The notes under the pieces: generated by a model
What the model was told of the DNA's origin: nothing
The model's database searches: none
What the model saw: only the letters and a program-made list of their open reading frames with translations
Shown here: positions 8,552-17,346 of the stretch, piece by piece
Position numbering within the stretch: position 1 is the stretch's first letter
How the letters are laid out: every line of letters begins with the position of its first letter
Source: Renibacterium salmoninarum ATCC 33209
Lineage (GTDB): Bacteria; Actinomycetota; Actinomycetes; Actinomycetales; Micrococcaceae
Reading direction: 5' to 3'
NCBI RefSeq assembly: GCF_000018885.1
Contig: NC_010168.1
Location: 2,728,001-2,792,000 of the forward strand
Length of the DNA: 64,000 nucleotides
Made by a program: the position numbers and the translations under genes

Positions 8552-10034
8552 ATGACTGATTCTCTCGTTTCGAATGATCCCAATGGGCCAGGCCCAAGCG
8601 GTACCGCTCAAGCTCCTCGGTCTCCGAAGAAGCAGGCGAGCCCCGGCAGTTGGGCAGACTTGCTCGGACCACAACATTTAGCCGCGGCATTGGTACTTGC
8701 TGGCGGCGTAGCGCTCTACGCGATGAACGTCTACGTCACTGCCGCGTTGATGCCATCGGCAATTTTAGAGATCGGCGGCAACGAATACTATGCCTGGGTC
8801 GCCACTTCGTTCTTGGCAGCTTCCGTTATTGCATCGATGTTAGTCAATCGGCTGCTTAGCTCGTTCGGGCCGTCAAAGGCCTATGTGATTGCCTTTCTGA
8901 TTTTTTCCGCAGGTTCTTTGATCAATGTGCTGAGCCCGAGCATGCAGATCTTCCTGCTGGGCCGGATCGTGCAAGGCTTCGGCGGTGGATTATTGGCTGG
9001 CCTTGGTTTCGCAGTGATCCGCTCGGCACTCCCCGCCCGCCTTTGGACTAGAGCAGCGGGTCTGGTCTCAGCCATGTGGGGTGTGGGGCGTCGGCAACCT
9101 CATTGGGCCAGCTTTGGGTGGCTTGTTCGCGCAGCTTGGTTGGTGGCGTGGTGCCTTCGGCTTACTCGTCGTCGTCGGCTTGGTCTTAGCTTTCCTCTCC
9201 AGAAGCGCTTTATCGCATCAAGCCGATGCGGGAACTCAACACCCGCCGCTACCGTGGCTGTCGCTTATCCTGCTCACGCTGGCAGCCGGTATGTTCAGCG
9301 TTACCTCGGTACTCCCCCGGGGTTTGTGGACCATCGGTGGGTTACTCGCTGGTGTTGCGCTGATGGTCGTCTTTGTGTTGCGAGATCGCACAGCAAGCAG
9401 CACCGTGTTGCCAAAATTTACCTATCTCAAAGGCAATAAGCTCAAATGGATTTACCTCACATTGGCTGCTTTGAGCGCGGGCGCAATGACCGAAGCTTTC
9501 ATTCCACTCTTTGGCCAGGAATTAGGCGGCCTCATGCCGTTGCTAGCCGGGTTCCTGGGCGCCGCACTATCGGTAGGTTGGACTATTTCGCAACTGTTCA
9601 GCGTCAATTTGGACTCCGCAAAGGCAAAGCGAGCCGTCCGACTACTGGGTCCGCTGCTGTTAGCTCTCGGTTTGCTGGCCTACGGCCTGCTAAAACAGCA
9701 ATCAGCGGATGGCTGGCTTGTGCTGCTTTGGGCGGCAATATTGTTTGTTTCCGGTGCCGGTATTGGTATGTCATTCCCGCACTTCAGCGTCGCCGCAATG
9801 AGCAGCACTGACGATGAAGAGGAAGGCCGCAAAGCCGCAGCGGGCATCAGCACTACTCAATTGATTGCCAATGCAGTTGCTTCAGCCTTTGCCAGAATCT
9901 TGGTCAACCTGGGTGCGCCGTCTGTAGTCGATTCAGCTCGCTATATGGCATTTGGCATCGCGGCCGTTGCGCTCCTTGGTGCCATCGCCTCCTTCGTTTC
10001 CCTCCGTCACTCGAAGCCCAACTCGAGCGTCTAA
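8552..10034 (+). pseudogene. SoxR-controlled MFS efflux transporter, frameshifted
   Basis: Drug-efflux-type MFS with about 12 helices. The first half runs to GLVSAMWGVG; the second half in a new frame continues WGVGNLIGPALGGLFAQLG to the end at 10034. The break is a 7-bp tandem duplication, TGTGGGG at 9075-9081 and 9082-9088; deleting one copy gives a continuous SAMWGVGNLIGPALGG. The promoter carries a SoxR box, so this was probably the redox-stress pump. Everything else is conserved, suggesting recent inactivation. Confidence 0.88.
9075..9088. repeat. 7-bp tandem duplication inactivating the MFS gene
   Basis: TGTGGGG twice in direct succession within the conserved motif A-like region; the net +7 shifts the frame. 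Confidence 0.85.
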
Positions 10035-10142
10035 AGCGGCTTCAAGGAGAAATTAGGCCAAAGCAGAGTCAATTTTCAGTGAGAACTGTTTTCATCTTCT
10101 CGTTAGGCACACTGAATCCACTCATGACGAAAGATGGGTCTC

Positions 10143-11485
10143 TGAACCGTTACCGGTTTTATGCCGCTTCCTTTTGAGTTTGGAAGGAAGTATTGATGGT
10201 TATGAATCGGAAGTTTTCGCGGGAGGTTCGGGACAGGTCGGTGCGGCTGGTTTTGGATCATCTCCAGGAGTATCCATCGTTGATGGCTGCTTGTGCTGCT
10301 GTGGGCGGCAAAGTCGGGGTTGGGAAGGAATCCCTACGTCGTTGGGTGAGGCAGGCCTAAATTGATGCCGGGACCAGGGTAGGGATGTCCACGACGGAAT
10401 CGGAGCAGGTACGTGCGCTCAAACGTGAGAATCGTGAGCTGCGTGAGTCGTTAGAGATTGTGAAGGCTGCGTCGGTTTTCTTCGCGGGGGAACTCGACCC
10501 CCGCGAAGCATTGATCAGGGGATTCATCGATGAACAACGCTTCCTTGGCTGGGCAGTCGAGGTGATCTGCAAGGTCCTGCGTGGCCAGGGCTTAACGGTC
10601 ACTGCCCGGACCTACCGTAGTTGGAAGGTCTCCACCGCTTCGGTCCGGGACATGGCAGAGGCTTCGGTTATGGATGCGTTGCTAGGAACGGTAGGGACAC
10701 CGGAGGGAATGTACGGGAGGAGGAAAATGACGGCTTGGCTGCGTCGGAAAGGATTCGAGGTCTCTTACCGGCAGGTGAACCGGCTCATGAGCTTGTTGAG
10801 TTTGAAAGGCCGGGTACGGGGCAAAGGTGTGCGCACCACGGTGCCGGACCGAAACCATGACCGTGCCCCGGATTTATTGGATCGGTGCTTCACCGCAGCT
10901 GGCCCAAATCAGCGCTGGGTTGCGGACTTCACCTATGTGCGCACCTGGGCAGGTTTCGTCTATGTCGCGTTCATCATTGATTGTTTCTCCAAGTACATCG
11001 TGGGCTGGAACATCTCCACGATCAAGGACACCGCCCTGGTGAGCACAGCACTCAGGATGGGCTTATGGCAGCGGACACGCACCAGGCATCCGGTCGCAGA
11101 AGGGCTGATCCATCATTCCGCCGCCGGGTCCCAGTACACTTCCTTGCATTTCGGGGAAACCCTGACTCTGGAGGGCATCGCAGCATCAATCGGCTCTGTC
11201 GGGGACGCCTACGATAACGCCTTGGCCGAGTCCACCATCGGCCTGTTCAAGACTGAAGCCGTCCGAGAAGATTCTCCCTTCCGCAACGGGCCGTTGAAAA
11301 CCATCGATGAGGTTGAATGGGCCAGCTTGGCCTGGATCGATTGGTACAACAACGACCGCCTACACACCAGCATCGGAGACATCCCACCGACAGAACACGA
11401 AGTAGTGTATTACGCTAAAGAAACCATCCCGGCCCAACCGGTGCAGGGACTCGCATAAAAGCGGCAAGAAACCGGTAACGGTTCA
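10143..11485 (+). mobile_element. IS3-family insertion sequence (copy 1, inactive)
   Basis: 1,343 bp bounded by inverted repeats: left TGAACCGTTACCGGTTT from 10143, right ending 11485. About 25 of the outer 27 positions match. It encodes an IS3-type orfA/orfB transposase. No 3-4 bp target duplication is visible (flanks GGTCTC on the left, CAGTAC on the right), and the right end cuts the 3' end off an ABC permease gene, so a deletion or recombination probably occurred at this copy. Confidence 0.9.
10196..11458 (+). pseudogene. IS3-family transposase, orfA and orfB, multiply inactivated
   Basis: orfA starts at ATG 10196 (MVMNRKFSREVRDRSVRLVL) and is stopped by TAA at 10358-10360, where the related copy at 47.3 kb has Glu (RQAEID). 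Downstream, orfA and orfB lie in one frame instead of the usual -1 arrangement. An extra C in the C5 run at 10498-10502 would explain this; without it orfA would end ELDPAKH-stop. orfB has ADFTYV and the final Glu region (DNALAESTIGLFKTE), but the second catalytic Asp is Ala (HHSAAGSQYTS, codon 11120-11122; normally HHSDAGSQYTS). This copy cannot be a normal active transposase. Confidence 0.88.
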
Positions 11486-12197
11486 CAGTACAAAGGGCAG
11501 TGTGAAGTTATTGATGTGGTGCAACAGCCCCACCAGAATCGCTAGCGAAAGCGGCCCCTTGAGATAAGGGAAAATAACGTAACGCAGTTTTCGCCACCAC
11601 AGTGCACCATCGAGTGCCGCAGCCTCATGCACTTCGTGATCCACCGACTGCAGGCCGGTCAGCGCCAACATGTAAATGAACGGCCAGGAAGCCCACACCT
11701 GAACAATCACCAAGGTCCAATAACTATTGGGCCCGTTGAGCCAAAGACCGGCATTGATGCCAACGCCACTCAGGGCATGGTCGATCACACCGCCAGGCTG
11801 GAACATGGTCCGCCATACTGTTGCCACCACGAAGGCCGGCAACACATCAAGGAATCAAAAAGATCGAACGAACCAAGCCGCGGCCGCGAAACTTATTCTG
11901 CGTAGCTAACGCAGCGGCAATTCCCAAAGGCAGCGTAATAATCATCACCAGTACCGAGTAAGAAACACTCAGCCAAACCGAGTGCAATAACGGCGTGGCG
12001 GTAAGCGCCTCAACGATGTTTTGAATGCCAATAAATGGCGCACTTATCCATTTGCGAATCGTGTACTGATCTAGATCTAGCGTCGCCATATAGATGCTGA
12101 GCAAAAGCGGCAGCAGAATGATAAAGACCATGAGGACGCCACCCGGCGCTAGCATCCACAGCGGTCGATTCCGCTGACTAAGCGGTTCATTCGGCAT
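11486..12197 (-). pseudogene. Sugar ABC transporter permease (MalF-like), frameshifted and IS-truncated
   Basis: Begins MPNEPLSQRNRPLWMLAPGG and has the expected membrane helices. After RSIFLIP a TGA appears; the other frame continues VLPAFVVATVWRTMF and through the EAA-type loop (EAAALDGALWWRKLRYVIFP). A one-base insertion (CCTTATGTG changed to CCTTGATGTG, about 11846) explains it (FLIPYVLPAF). The C-terminal 50 or so residues, and probably the second permease gene of the locus, are missing where IS copy 1 starts (NNFTLPFVL then IS). Confidence 0.87.
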
Positions 12198-12200
12198 TCC

Positions 12201-13559
12201 TTAGCCTTTTCCAGCACGATCGAGAGATTTCTGCGCCTTCGACTGCGCGTCCTGTAGACGCTGCTTGAGTACCGATTCGCTCACGCCGCCGCCGGAAAGT
12301 TCCGGAATTGATTGCACGACGACGTTGGTCAGCGCCAATTGGATGTTTCCCCAGGCTCCGGTGAACGGCGTCGCATGCGATTTAGTCGCGGCATCAGTAA
12401 TCAGGCCAAACAAGGGGTTGTCGATGGCCTTCAGACCATCAGCATTTGCCGGCAAGTCACCGAAAATCTTGTTGTAATTCAGCTGCTCGTCCTTGGACGT
12501 AATGAGCTTGATGTAGGCAAAAGCCAAATCTTTGTTCTTCGAGTAATCTGCAACCACCAAGTTGTCGCCGGAGAGAATGCTGGCCGCTTCGACGCCGTTA
12601 CTTGGCCGTTCGGTCTGCCCCGGCGCTACCGTCGGCATCAGCGCGAACGCGTACTTATCCTTGATCGGTGAGGCATCGAGGGTTCTGGCCGCGGTCGCCG
12701 TCGTCATGGGGAAGAGCCCGGTCTTGCCTTGCGCGAAGGCAGCGAGCGCTTGGCTGTTATTCCAGCCGATTGAAGCCGGGTCAACCACTTTGTCTTGGTT
12801 TAGCCAACCAAAGTAGCTCTCATAAGCCTTCTGCACGGCCGAGTCGTCAAGCTTTGCCTGGTTACCGTCCACCAACGGATGTCCGGCTTCAGCAGCCATG
12901 GCCCAAATGAATTTCCAGGGATCAAACCCGTCCTTATAGCCCACCGCCATGCCGAAATTTCCATTACCAGTGAGTTTTTTGGCTTGTTCGGCCAAGCCAT
13001 CCCAAGTGCTTGCGGGCTTATCCAGCCCAGCTGCTTTGTACAGTTCGGTGTTGTACGCCATCACAAACGGCCGACTAACGAAAGGCACACCAACTTGGTT
13101 CTTTTCGTCCGGGCCAGAAATGCCAAGAGTTGCCGGGTTGAACCGGTCCTTGCCGCCCACTTTTGCCCATTCGGCGTCGCCAAGCTTCACAAAGGCACCG
13201 GTGGCGTATGCGGTCGGTGTAAACGTAGTGCCCAAGCTGTAAACATCGGGGCCCTGACCTGAGACCACGGAGGTCTGAATCTTGGTCAGTTCATCATTGG
13301 CACTGGCGAAGGTCTCAAACTTTAGTTCCGCCCCAGTCTGCTGTTTGAACTTGGCCGCGATATCCGTCATCCAGTTCTTTTGCTCTTCGGGATAGCCGGT
13401 GTTTACGTTGACCAGAACATCGAGAGTCTGGCCCTTGCCGTCAACAGCTGCGTTGCTGTCCGTTGTGCTACCTGATCCACCACAAGCGCTCAGCAACAGT
13501 GCTGAGGCCGCCACGGCAGCGATCAAGGTGAAGCTTTTCTTGTGTAGGACTTTCTTCAC
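12201..13559 (-). CDS. Sugar ABC transporter substrate-binding lipoprotein
   Basis: 452 aa. A lipoprotein signal peptide (KKSFTLIAAVAASALLLSAC) is followed by a Gly/Ser linker and a family-1 solute-binding fold, with MAYNTELYKAAGL and SNGVEAASILSGDN regions typical of sugar binders. The gene is intact, but its permease partner just downstream is broken, so the transporter is probably dead. The 178-bp gap to the divergent LacI gene carries a LacI-type operator. Substrate unknown. Confidence 0.9.
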   Translation of the reverse strand: MKKVLHKKSFTLIAAVAASALLLSACGGSGSTTDSNAAVDGKGQTLDVLVNVNTGYPEEQKNWMTDIAAKFKQQTGAELKFETFASANDELTKIQTSVVSGQGPDVYSLGTTFTPTAYATGAFVKLGDAEWAKVGGKDRFNPATLGISGPDEKNQVGVPFVSRPFVMAYNTELYKAAGLDKPASTWDGLAEQAKKLTGNGNFGMAVGYKDGFDPWKFIWAMAAEAGHPLVDGNQAKLDDSAVQKAYESYFGWLNQDKVVDPASIGWNNSQALAAFAQGKTGLFPMTTATAARTLDASPIKDKYAFALMPTVAPGQTERPSNGVEAASILSGDNLVVADYSKNKDLAFAYIKLITSKDEQLNYNKIFGDLPANADGLKAIDNPLFGLITDAATKSHATPFTGAWGNIQLALTNVVVQSIPELSGGGVSESVLKQRLQDAQSKAQKSLDRAGKG

Positions 13560-13661
13560 ATTCGCTCCTCGGTTGAGGGGGATTTCCCCCGGAAACCGGC
13601 CGAATTCGGTGCGAGGGATGACTCCGGCCGTTGCCCGAGTCTAGAAATGCCCGACAATTCA

Positions 13662-13677
13662 TGGCAAGCGTTTGCCA
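13662..13677. promoter_or_regulatory. LacI-family operator
   Basis: TGGCAAGCGTTTGCCA, a near-perfect 16-bp palindrome with the central CG pattern of LacI-family sites, lies between the binding-protein gene and the divergent LacI gene. Probable autoregulatory and operon control site. Confidence 0.65.
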
Positions 13678-13737
13678 TAAATTGCCATTTGCCTTTCGGG
13701 GTGTTTCGATTGGCTCACCGATAGAAGGTGGCAAAGC

Positions 13738-14778
13738 ATGGCACACCCCGAACGACCCGGATCAGAACCGGTCACCATCAAGGACATCGCGGTAGCCGCT
13801 GGCGTGGCCACATCGACTGTTTCTCGGGCTCTGAGTCGGCCGGATCGAGTCAACCCGCGCACTCGAGAAATGATTGAAACTCTTGCCGCCGAGATGAACT
13901 ATGTGCCAAGCACCCAGGCGCGAGCACTAAGTTCGGGCCGCACTGGCGCTGTTGAACTCCTCGTGCCAGATGTGACGAACCCGTTTTACTTTGACATCAT
14001 TCGGGGCACCCAACATCAGCTCAAGGCAGCTGGTTACACTCAACTGCTCGTAGACACTGAAGAGTCTGCTGAGGTGGAGTCCGAGGCCTTAGCTAAGCTC
14101 CGGCGGACCTGCGACGGCGTCGTCCTCGTTGCCTCTCGGTTGAGCGATGCGGCAATCATCGAGGCCGCCCAGCTATCGCCGATCGTGACGATCTACCGCG
14201 GCATTCATGGTGTACCGACGGTCATCATTGATACGCCTGATTCAGTGGGTCAAGCATTGGAACATCTCGCGTCTTTAGGGCATCAACACATTGCCTACGC
14301 CGCCGGGCCGATCGGTTCTTGGTCTAATGCGCGTCGGTTACGTGCTGTTGAAGAGCACGCCGCCCGACTCAATCTTCGCATCAGCCGCTTGGGGCCCTTT
14401 GCGCCCAAAACGACGTCGGGCGCTGCGGCGGCAGATGCGGCTTTGCACTCGGGCGCGAGCGCAGGCATCGCTTTCAACGATCTGATCGGCATTGGCATGC
14501 TGCAACGGTTCGCTGCTCGAGGCGTCCGGATTCCTCAGGACTTCAGCCTGGTCGGTTGCGATGACATCTTCGGTGCCGACTTCTGCAATCCGCCGCTAAC
14601 CACCATCACTGCACCGGTCGAACAAGCCGGCCGCGTTGCGATCACGATGCTGCTCAGCCGAACTGCGCCCAGCACGGGCGCTGGCGGCATTCGTGAGCTT
14701 GCCGTGCTGCCAACGCATCTGACCGTCCGGCAATCCACCGGGCCAATTCGTGAATCTGCTACCGAGAAACTTGGTTGA
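13738..14778 (+). CDS. LacI-family transcriptional regulator
   Basis: 346 aa. The N-terminal HTH (VTIKDIAVAAGVATSTVSRA and LSRPDRVNPRTR) is followed by a periplasmic-binding-protein-like effector domain (LLVPDVTNPFYFDIIRGTQ, GCDDIFGADFCNPPLTTI). Divergent from the sugar ABC locus and very likely its repressor. ATG 13738 is preceded by AGAAGGTGG. Intact although its target transporter is broken. Sugar effector unknown. Confidence 0.9.
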   Translation: MAHPERPGSEPVTIKDIAVAAGVATSTVSRALSRPDRVNPRTREMIETLAAEMNYVPSTQARALSSGRTGAVELLVPDVTNPFYFDIIRGTQHQLKAAGYTQLLVDTEESAEVESEALAKLRRTCDGVVLVASRLSDAAIIEAAQLSPIVTIYRGIHGVPTVIIDTPDSVGQALEHLASLGHQHIAYAAGPIGSWSNARRLRAVEEHAARLNLRISRLGPFAPKTTSGAAAADAALHSGASAGIAFNDLIGIGMLQRFAARGVRIPQDFSLVGCDDIFGADFCNPPLTTITAPVEQAGRVAITMLLSRTAPSTGAGGIRELAVLPTHLTVRQSTGPIRESATEKLG

Positions 14779-14803
14779 AACCTTCAGGTAGTACGCTGGC
14801 ATT

Positions 14804-15625
14804 ATGCGCGAACTCCAGGCGAAAATCATTGCTGAACTCGGTGTGAAACCTACTATTGATCCGGCCGCTGAGGTGACCAAACGGGTCGATTTCTTGGTCG
14901 ATTACGCCAAAGCTACTCGGACCAAAGGGTTCGTACTGGGAATCTCTGGTGGCTTGGACTCCTCGCTCGCTGGCAAATTAGGCCAGCTGGCCGCGGAAAA
15001 GCTGCGGGCAGAGGGCCTCGATGCTAGCTTTACTGCCGTTCGGCTGCCGTACAACGTGCAACACGATGAAGCGGATGCGCAGGCGGCTTTGGCCTTCATC
15101 CAGCCGGACCGCTCCTGGACGTGCAACGTGGCACCAGGTGTAGACGGTTTGGAAAAAGAATACAAAGCCACTACCGGTGAGCAGCTCAGCGACTTTAACC
15201 GTGGGAATATCAAGGCGCGGGCGCGCATGGTTGCCCAGTACGCCTTGGCTGGCGAGCACGGATTGCTGGTGATTGGCACCGACCACGGCGCGGAATCGGT
15301 CACTGGATTCTTTACCAAATTTGGTGACGGCGGTGCAGATATCTTGCCGCTTTTCACCTTGAACAAGCGGCAAAACCGACAGCTATTGACCTATTTGGGT
15401 GCAGCTGAGCGGATCTATCAAAAAGTTCCCACCGCAGACTTGCTAGATGGCGTACCGGGCCGAGCCGACGAGGATGAACTGGGCCTGAGCTACGACGACA
15501 TTGACGACTACTTAGAGGGCCGCGAAGTCTCAGATGCGGTAGCTGAAGCCATCGAAAAACGGTTTCTGGCCACTCGGCACAAGCGCACGGTGCCGGTAAC
15601 TCTTCTTGACGACTGGTGGAAGTAG
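14804..15625 (+). CDS. nadE: NH3-dependent NAD synthetase
   Basis: 273 aa. N-type ATP pyrophosphatase with PP-loop [12 protein letters not shown] at about residues 46-57, and the downstream [20 protein letters not shown] and the KVPTADLLD region. It converts nicotinic acid adenine dinucleotide plus ammonia and ATP to NAD+. There is no glutaminase domain, so this is the short ammonia-dependent form. Full length. It overlaps the next gene by 10 bp. Confidence 0.95.
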   Translation: MRELQAKIIAELGVKPTIDPAAEVTKRVDFLVDYAKATRTKGFVLGISGGLDSSLAGKLGQLAAEKLRAEGLDASFTAVRLPYNVQHDEADAQAALAFIQPDRSWTCNVAPGVDGLEKEYKATTGEQLSDFNRGNIKARARMVAQYALAGEHGLLVIGTDHGAESVTGFFTKFGDGGADILPLFTLNKRQNRQLLTYLGAAERIYQKVPTADLLDGVPGRADEDELGLSYDDIDDYLEGREVSDAVAEAIEKRFLATRHKRTVPVTLLDDWWK

Positions 15626-16527
15626 CTCCTGCTTCCGGGAAGAAACATGCTGCGGTGCCGCAACGGCTCAGCGCTGTCAGCATCGAGTCCCGGGCCTTTG
15701 CGCTAGCCGTGCTGGTTATGGGGGTACTTACCCTGGTCGCCTTCTTATTTTTCCTTTTACTCGGCGAGCACCCGCCACTTTCTGGGGACAGGTCGGTTGG
15801 ACAATTTGCCTCCCTGGGTGCCGCCGTCGTCGGCCTGGCAGTTTTTGCCTTGAGCTACTTACGATCGTTGCAGCGACCGGAGTCCGCCTGGTTGCGTAAA
15901 ACAGCACTTGCACGGCGGATTCTAGATGTCTCAGCGCTGTCATTCACCTACGCGCTGATCGCTTTTATGCTCTGCCAAGCCATATTTTCGCTTTTTCAGC
16001 GCGCATTTTCTGGCCTGACATTGGAGCCGCTTGCGGGCAGCCTTTTCGTGGGCATTAGCTGCGCAGCAACCGCCTACACCGTCTCACTTTCTGGTGCCCG
16101 GATCACCACGTATTCGCTCTCCAACTTACTGGCCGCGTTCTTGCTCACCGGGGCCCTGACCGCGATGATCACGGCGGATAATCCCAGTTGGTGGCAGATC
16201 AATTTCAGCGCACTCGGTGCCGTAAACAAAGGGTTTGCTGCCTACACCTTCAACGCCACGCTCATCTTTTCCGGTCTGGTAATTATCACCCTCGCCTCCT
16301 ATATGACGCGAGATTTACGGCGTTGGGCTAAATTTCGGCATGCCAAGCTTGTGAATGCTAAAGCGGTGCAATGGATGCTCATTCTGCTCGGTGGATTCCT
16401 GGCCGGCGTGGGACTTGTTCCGGTGGATGCGTTCAAAATTCTGCACAATTTCTTTGCCACCGGCATGATCTTTGTCTTCGTGGCACTGGTGGAAGACTCC
16501 GCGAACACGCCACAACAAATAGCCTGA
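15616..16527 (+). CDS. Multi-pass membrane protein (DUF998-like), C-terminus possibly altered
   Basis: 303 aa with about seven hydrophobic helices. It ends with an [12 protein letters not shown] motif and a short polar tail ([12 protein letters not shown]). The HN..ATGM motif is one I associate with DUF998-type proteins, which usually carry more helices after it. The last codons lie in one arm of an inverted repeat (16503-16522 with 16578-16597), so the true 3' end may have been replaced. GTG start overlapping nadE. Function unknown. Confidence 0.55.
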   Translation: MEVAPASGKKHAAVPQRLSAVSIESRAFALAVLVMGVLTLVAFLFFLLLGEHPPLSGDRSVGQFASLGAAVVGLAVFALSYLRSLQRPESAWLRKTALARRILDVSALSFTYALIAFMLCQAIFSLFQRAFSGLTLEPLAGSLFVGISCAATAYTVSLSGARITTYSLSNLLAAFLLTGALTAMITADNPSWWQINFSALGAVNKGFAAYTFNATLIFSGLVIITLASYMTRDLRRWAKFRHAKLVNAKAVQWMLILLGGFLAGVGLVPVDAFKILHNFFATGMIFVFVALVEDSANTPQQIA

Positions 16528-16619
16528 ATCCGCAGCTAGGTCCCAGCACTTTAGTCACTTCAGTCACAACTGCATCGCTATCTGTTGTGGAGTGTTCCGG
16601 GTGCTGTTGTGGAGTGTTC
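16503..16619. repeat. Inverted plus direct repeats upstream of the ABC exporter
   Basis: A 20-bp segment at 16503-16522 is inverted at 16578-16597 (18 of 20 match). Its core CTGTTGTGGAGTGTTC is then directly repeated at 16604-16619, a 22-bp period. The direct pair sits 38 bp ahead of the ABC ATPase start and could bind a regulator; the inverted arm ends inside the previous gene. Confidence 0.7.
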
Positions 16620-16656
16620 TACGCGCGGCAACAAACCGTCCGATAAGCTCAGCCCT

Positions 16657-17346
16657 ATGTCCCGCTCCCCCGTTTCGCTCAGAGTCAGCGATCTCAAAGT
16701 TGGTTACGGCAAGAAACAAGTCTGCGGAGAGGTCTCCTTTGGGCTTGGATCCGGTGCGTTGGCCTTCGTTGGCCCCAACGGTGCCGGAAAATCCACCGTA
16801 ATGCGCACCGTCGTGGGCCAATTGCCAGCACTGGCCGGCACCGTGCTTCTCAACAAAGCAGTAGTTGATGATCGGACGCCTGAGTTCCGCCGGATGGCAG
16901 CCTTGGTTTTCGACGACGACGCCTTCTTCCCCGAGCTAACCGTCGGTGAACACCTGACCATGGTGGCGGCAGGCCACGGGGTCAACGATCCGGTGGGCGC
17001 CGTCGACGCCGAGTTGGAATTTTTCCAACTCACCGAGCACGACGACTCCCTAGTTTCAAGCTTGTCCTCTGGCCAACGCCGAAGGCTGCTGCTAGCTGCC
17101 GCATTTGTCCGACCGCGCAGCCTGCTGGTTTTGGATGAACCAGAGCAACGCTTGGACACGCACATGCGCCGGGCGCTGGCATCCCGGGTGGCTGCCTGCG
17201 CCAAAGCTGGCGAGACGGTGCTACTGGTGACGCACGACCCGGAATTCCTCACCACCGCGTCTAAAAAGGCGCTCTACATTGCGGACAAAGTTGAGAGCCT
17301 CAGCGCCCAAGACGCTGCTGAACGAATCCAGGCGATGCCAGCATGA
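16657..17346 (+). CDS. ABC transporter ATP-binding protein
   Basis: 229 aa. Walker A GPNGAGKST at 39-47, signature LSSGQ at 136-140, Walker B LLVLDE at 156-161 and H-loop His193. ATG 16657 is preferred over an upstream start because homology begins at SLRVSDLKVGYG. It overlaps the membrane partner by 4 bp. Probably an exporter-type two-gene ABC system; substrate unknown. Confidence 0.9.
   Translation: MSRSPVSLRVSDLKVGYGKKQVCGEVSFGLGSGALAFVGPNGAGKSTVMRTVVGQLPALAGTVLLNKAVVDDRTPEFRRMAALVFDDDAFFPELTVGEHLTMVAAGHGVNDPVGAVDAELEFFQLTEHDDSLVSSLSSGQRRRLLLAAAFVRPRSLLVLDEPEQRLDTHMRRALASRVAACAKAGETVLLVTHDPEFLTTASKKALYIADKVESLSAQDAAERIQAMPA

Noticed and set aside
8552..10034. Programmed ribosomal frameshifting in the MFS, CDF or binding-protein genes
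   Set aside because: No slippery heptamer plus structure at the breaks; removing a duplicated or inserted base restores conserved sequence exactly.
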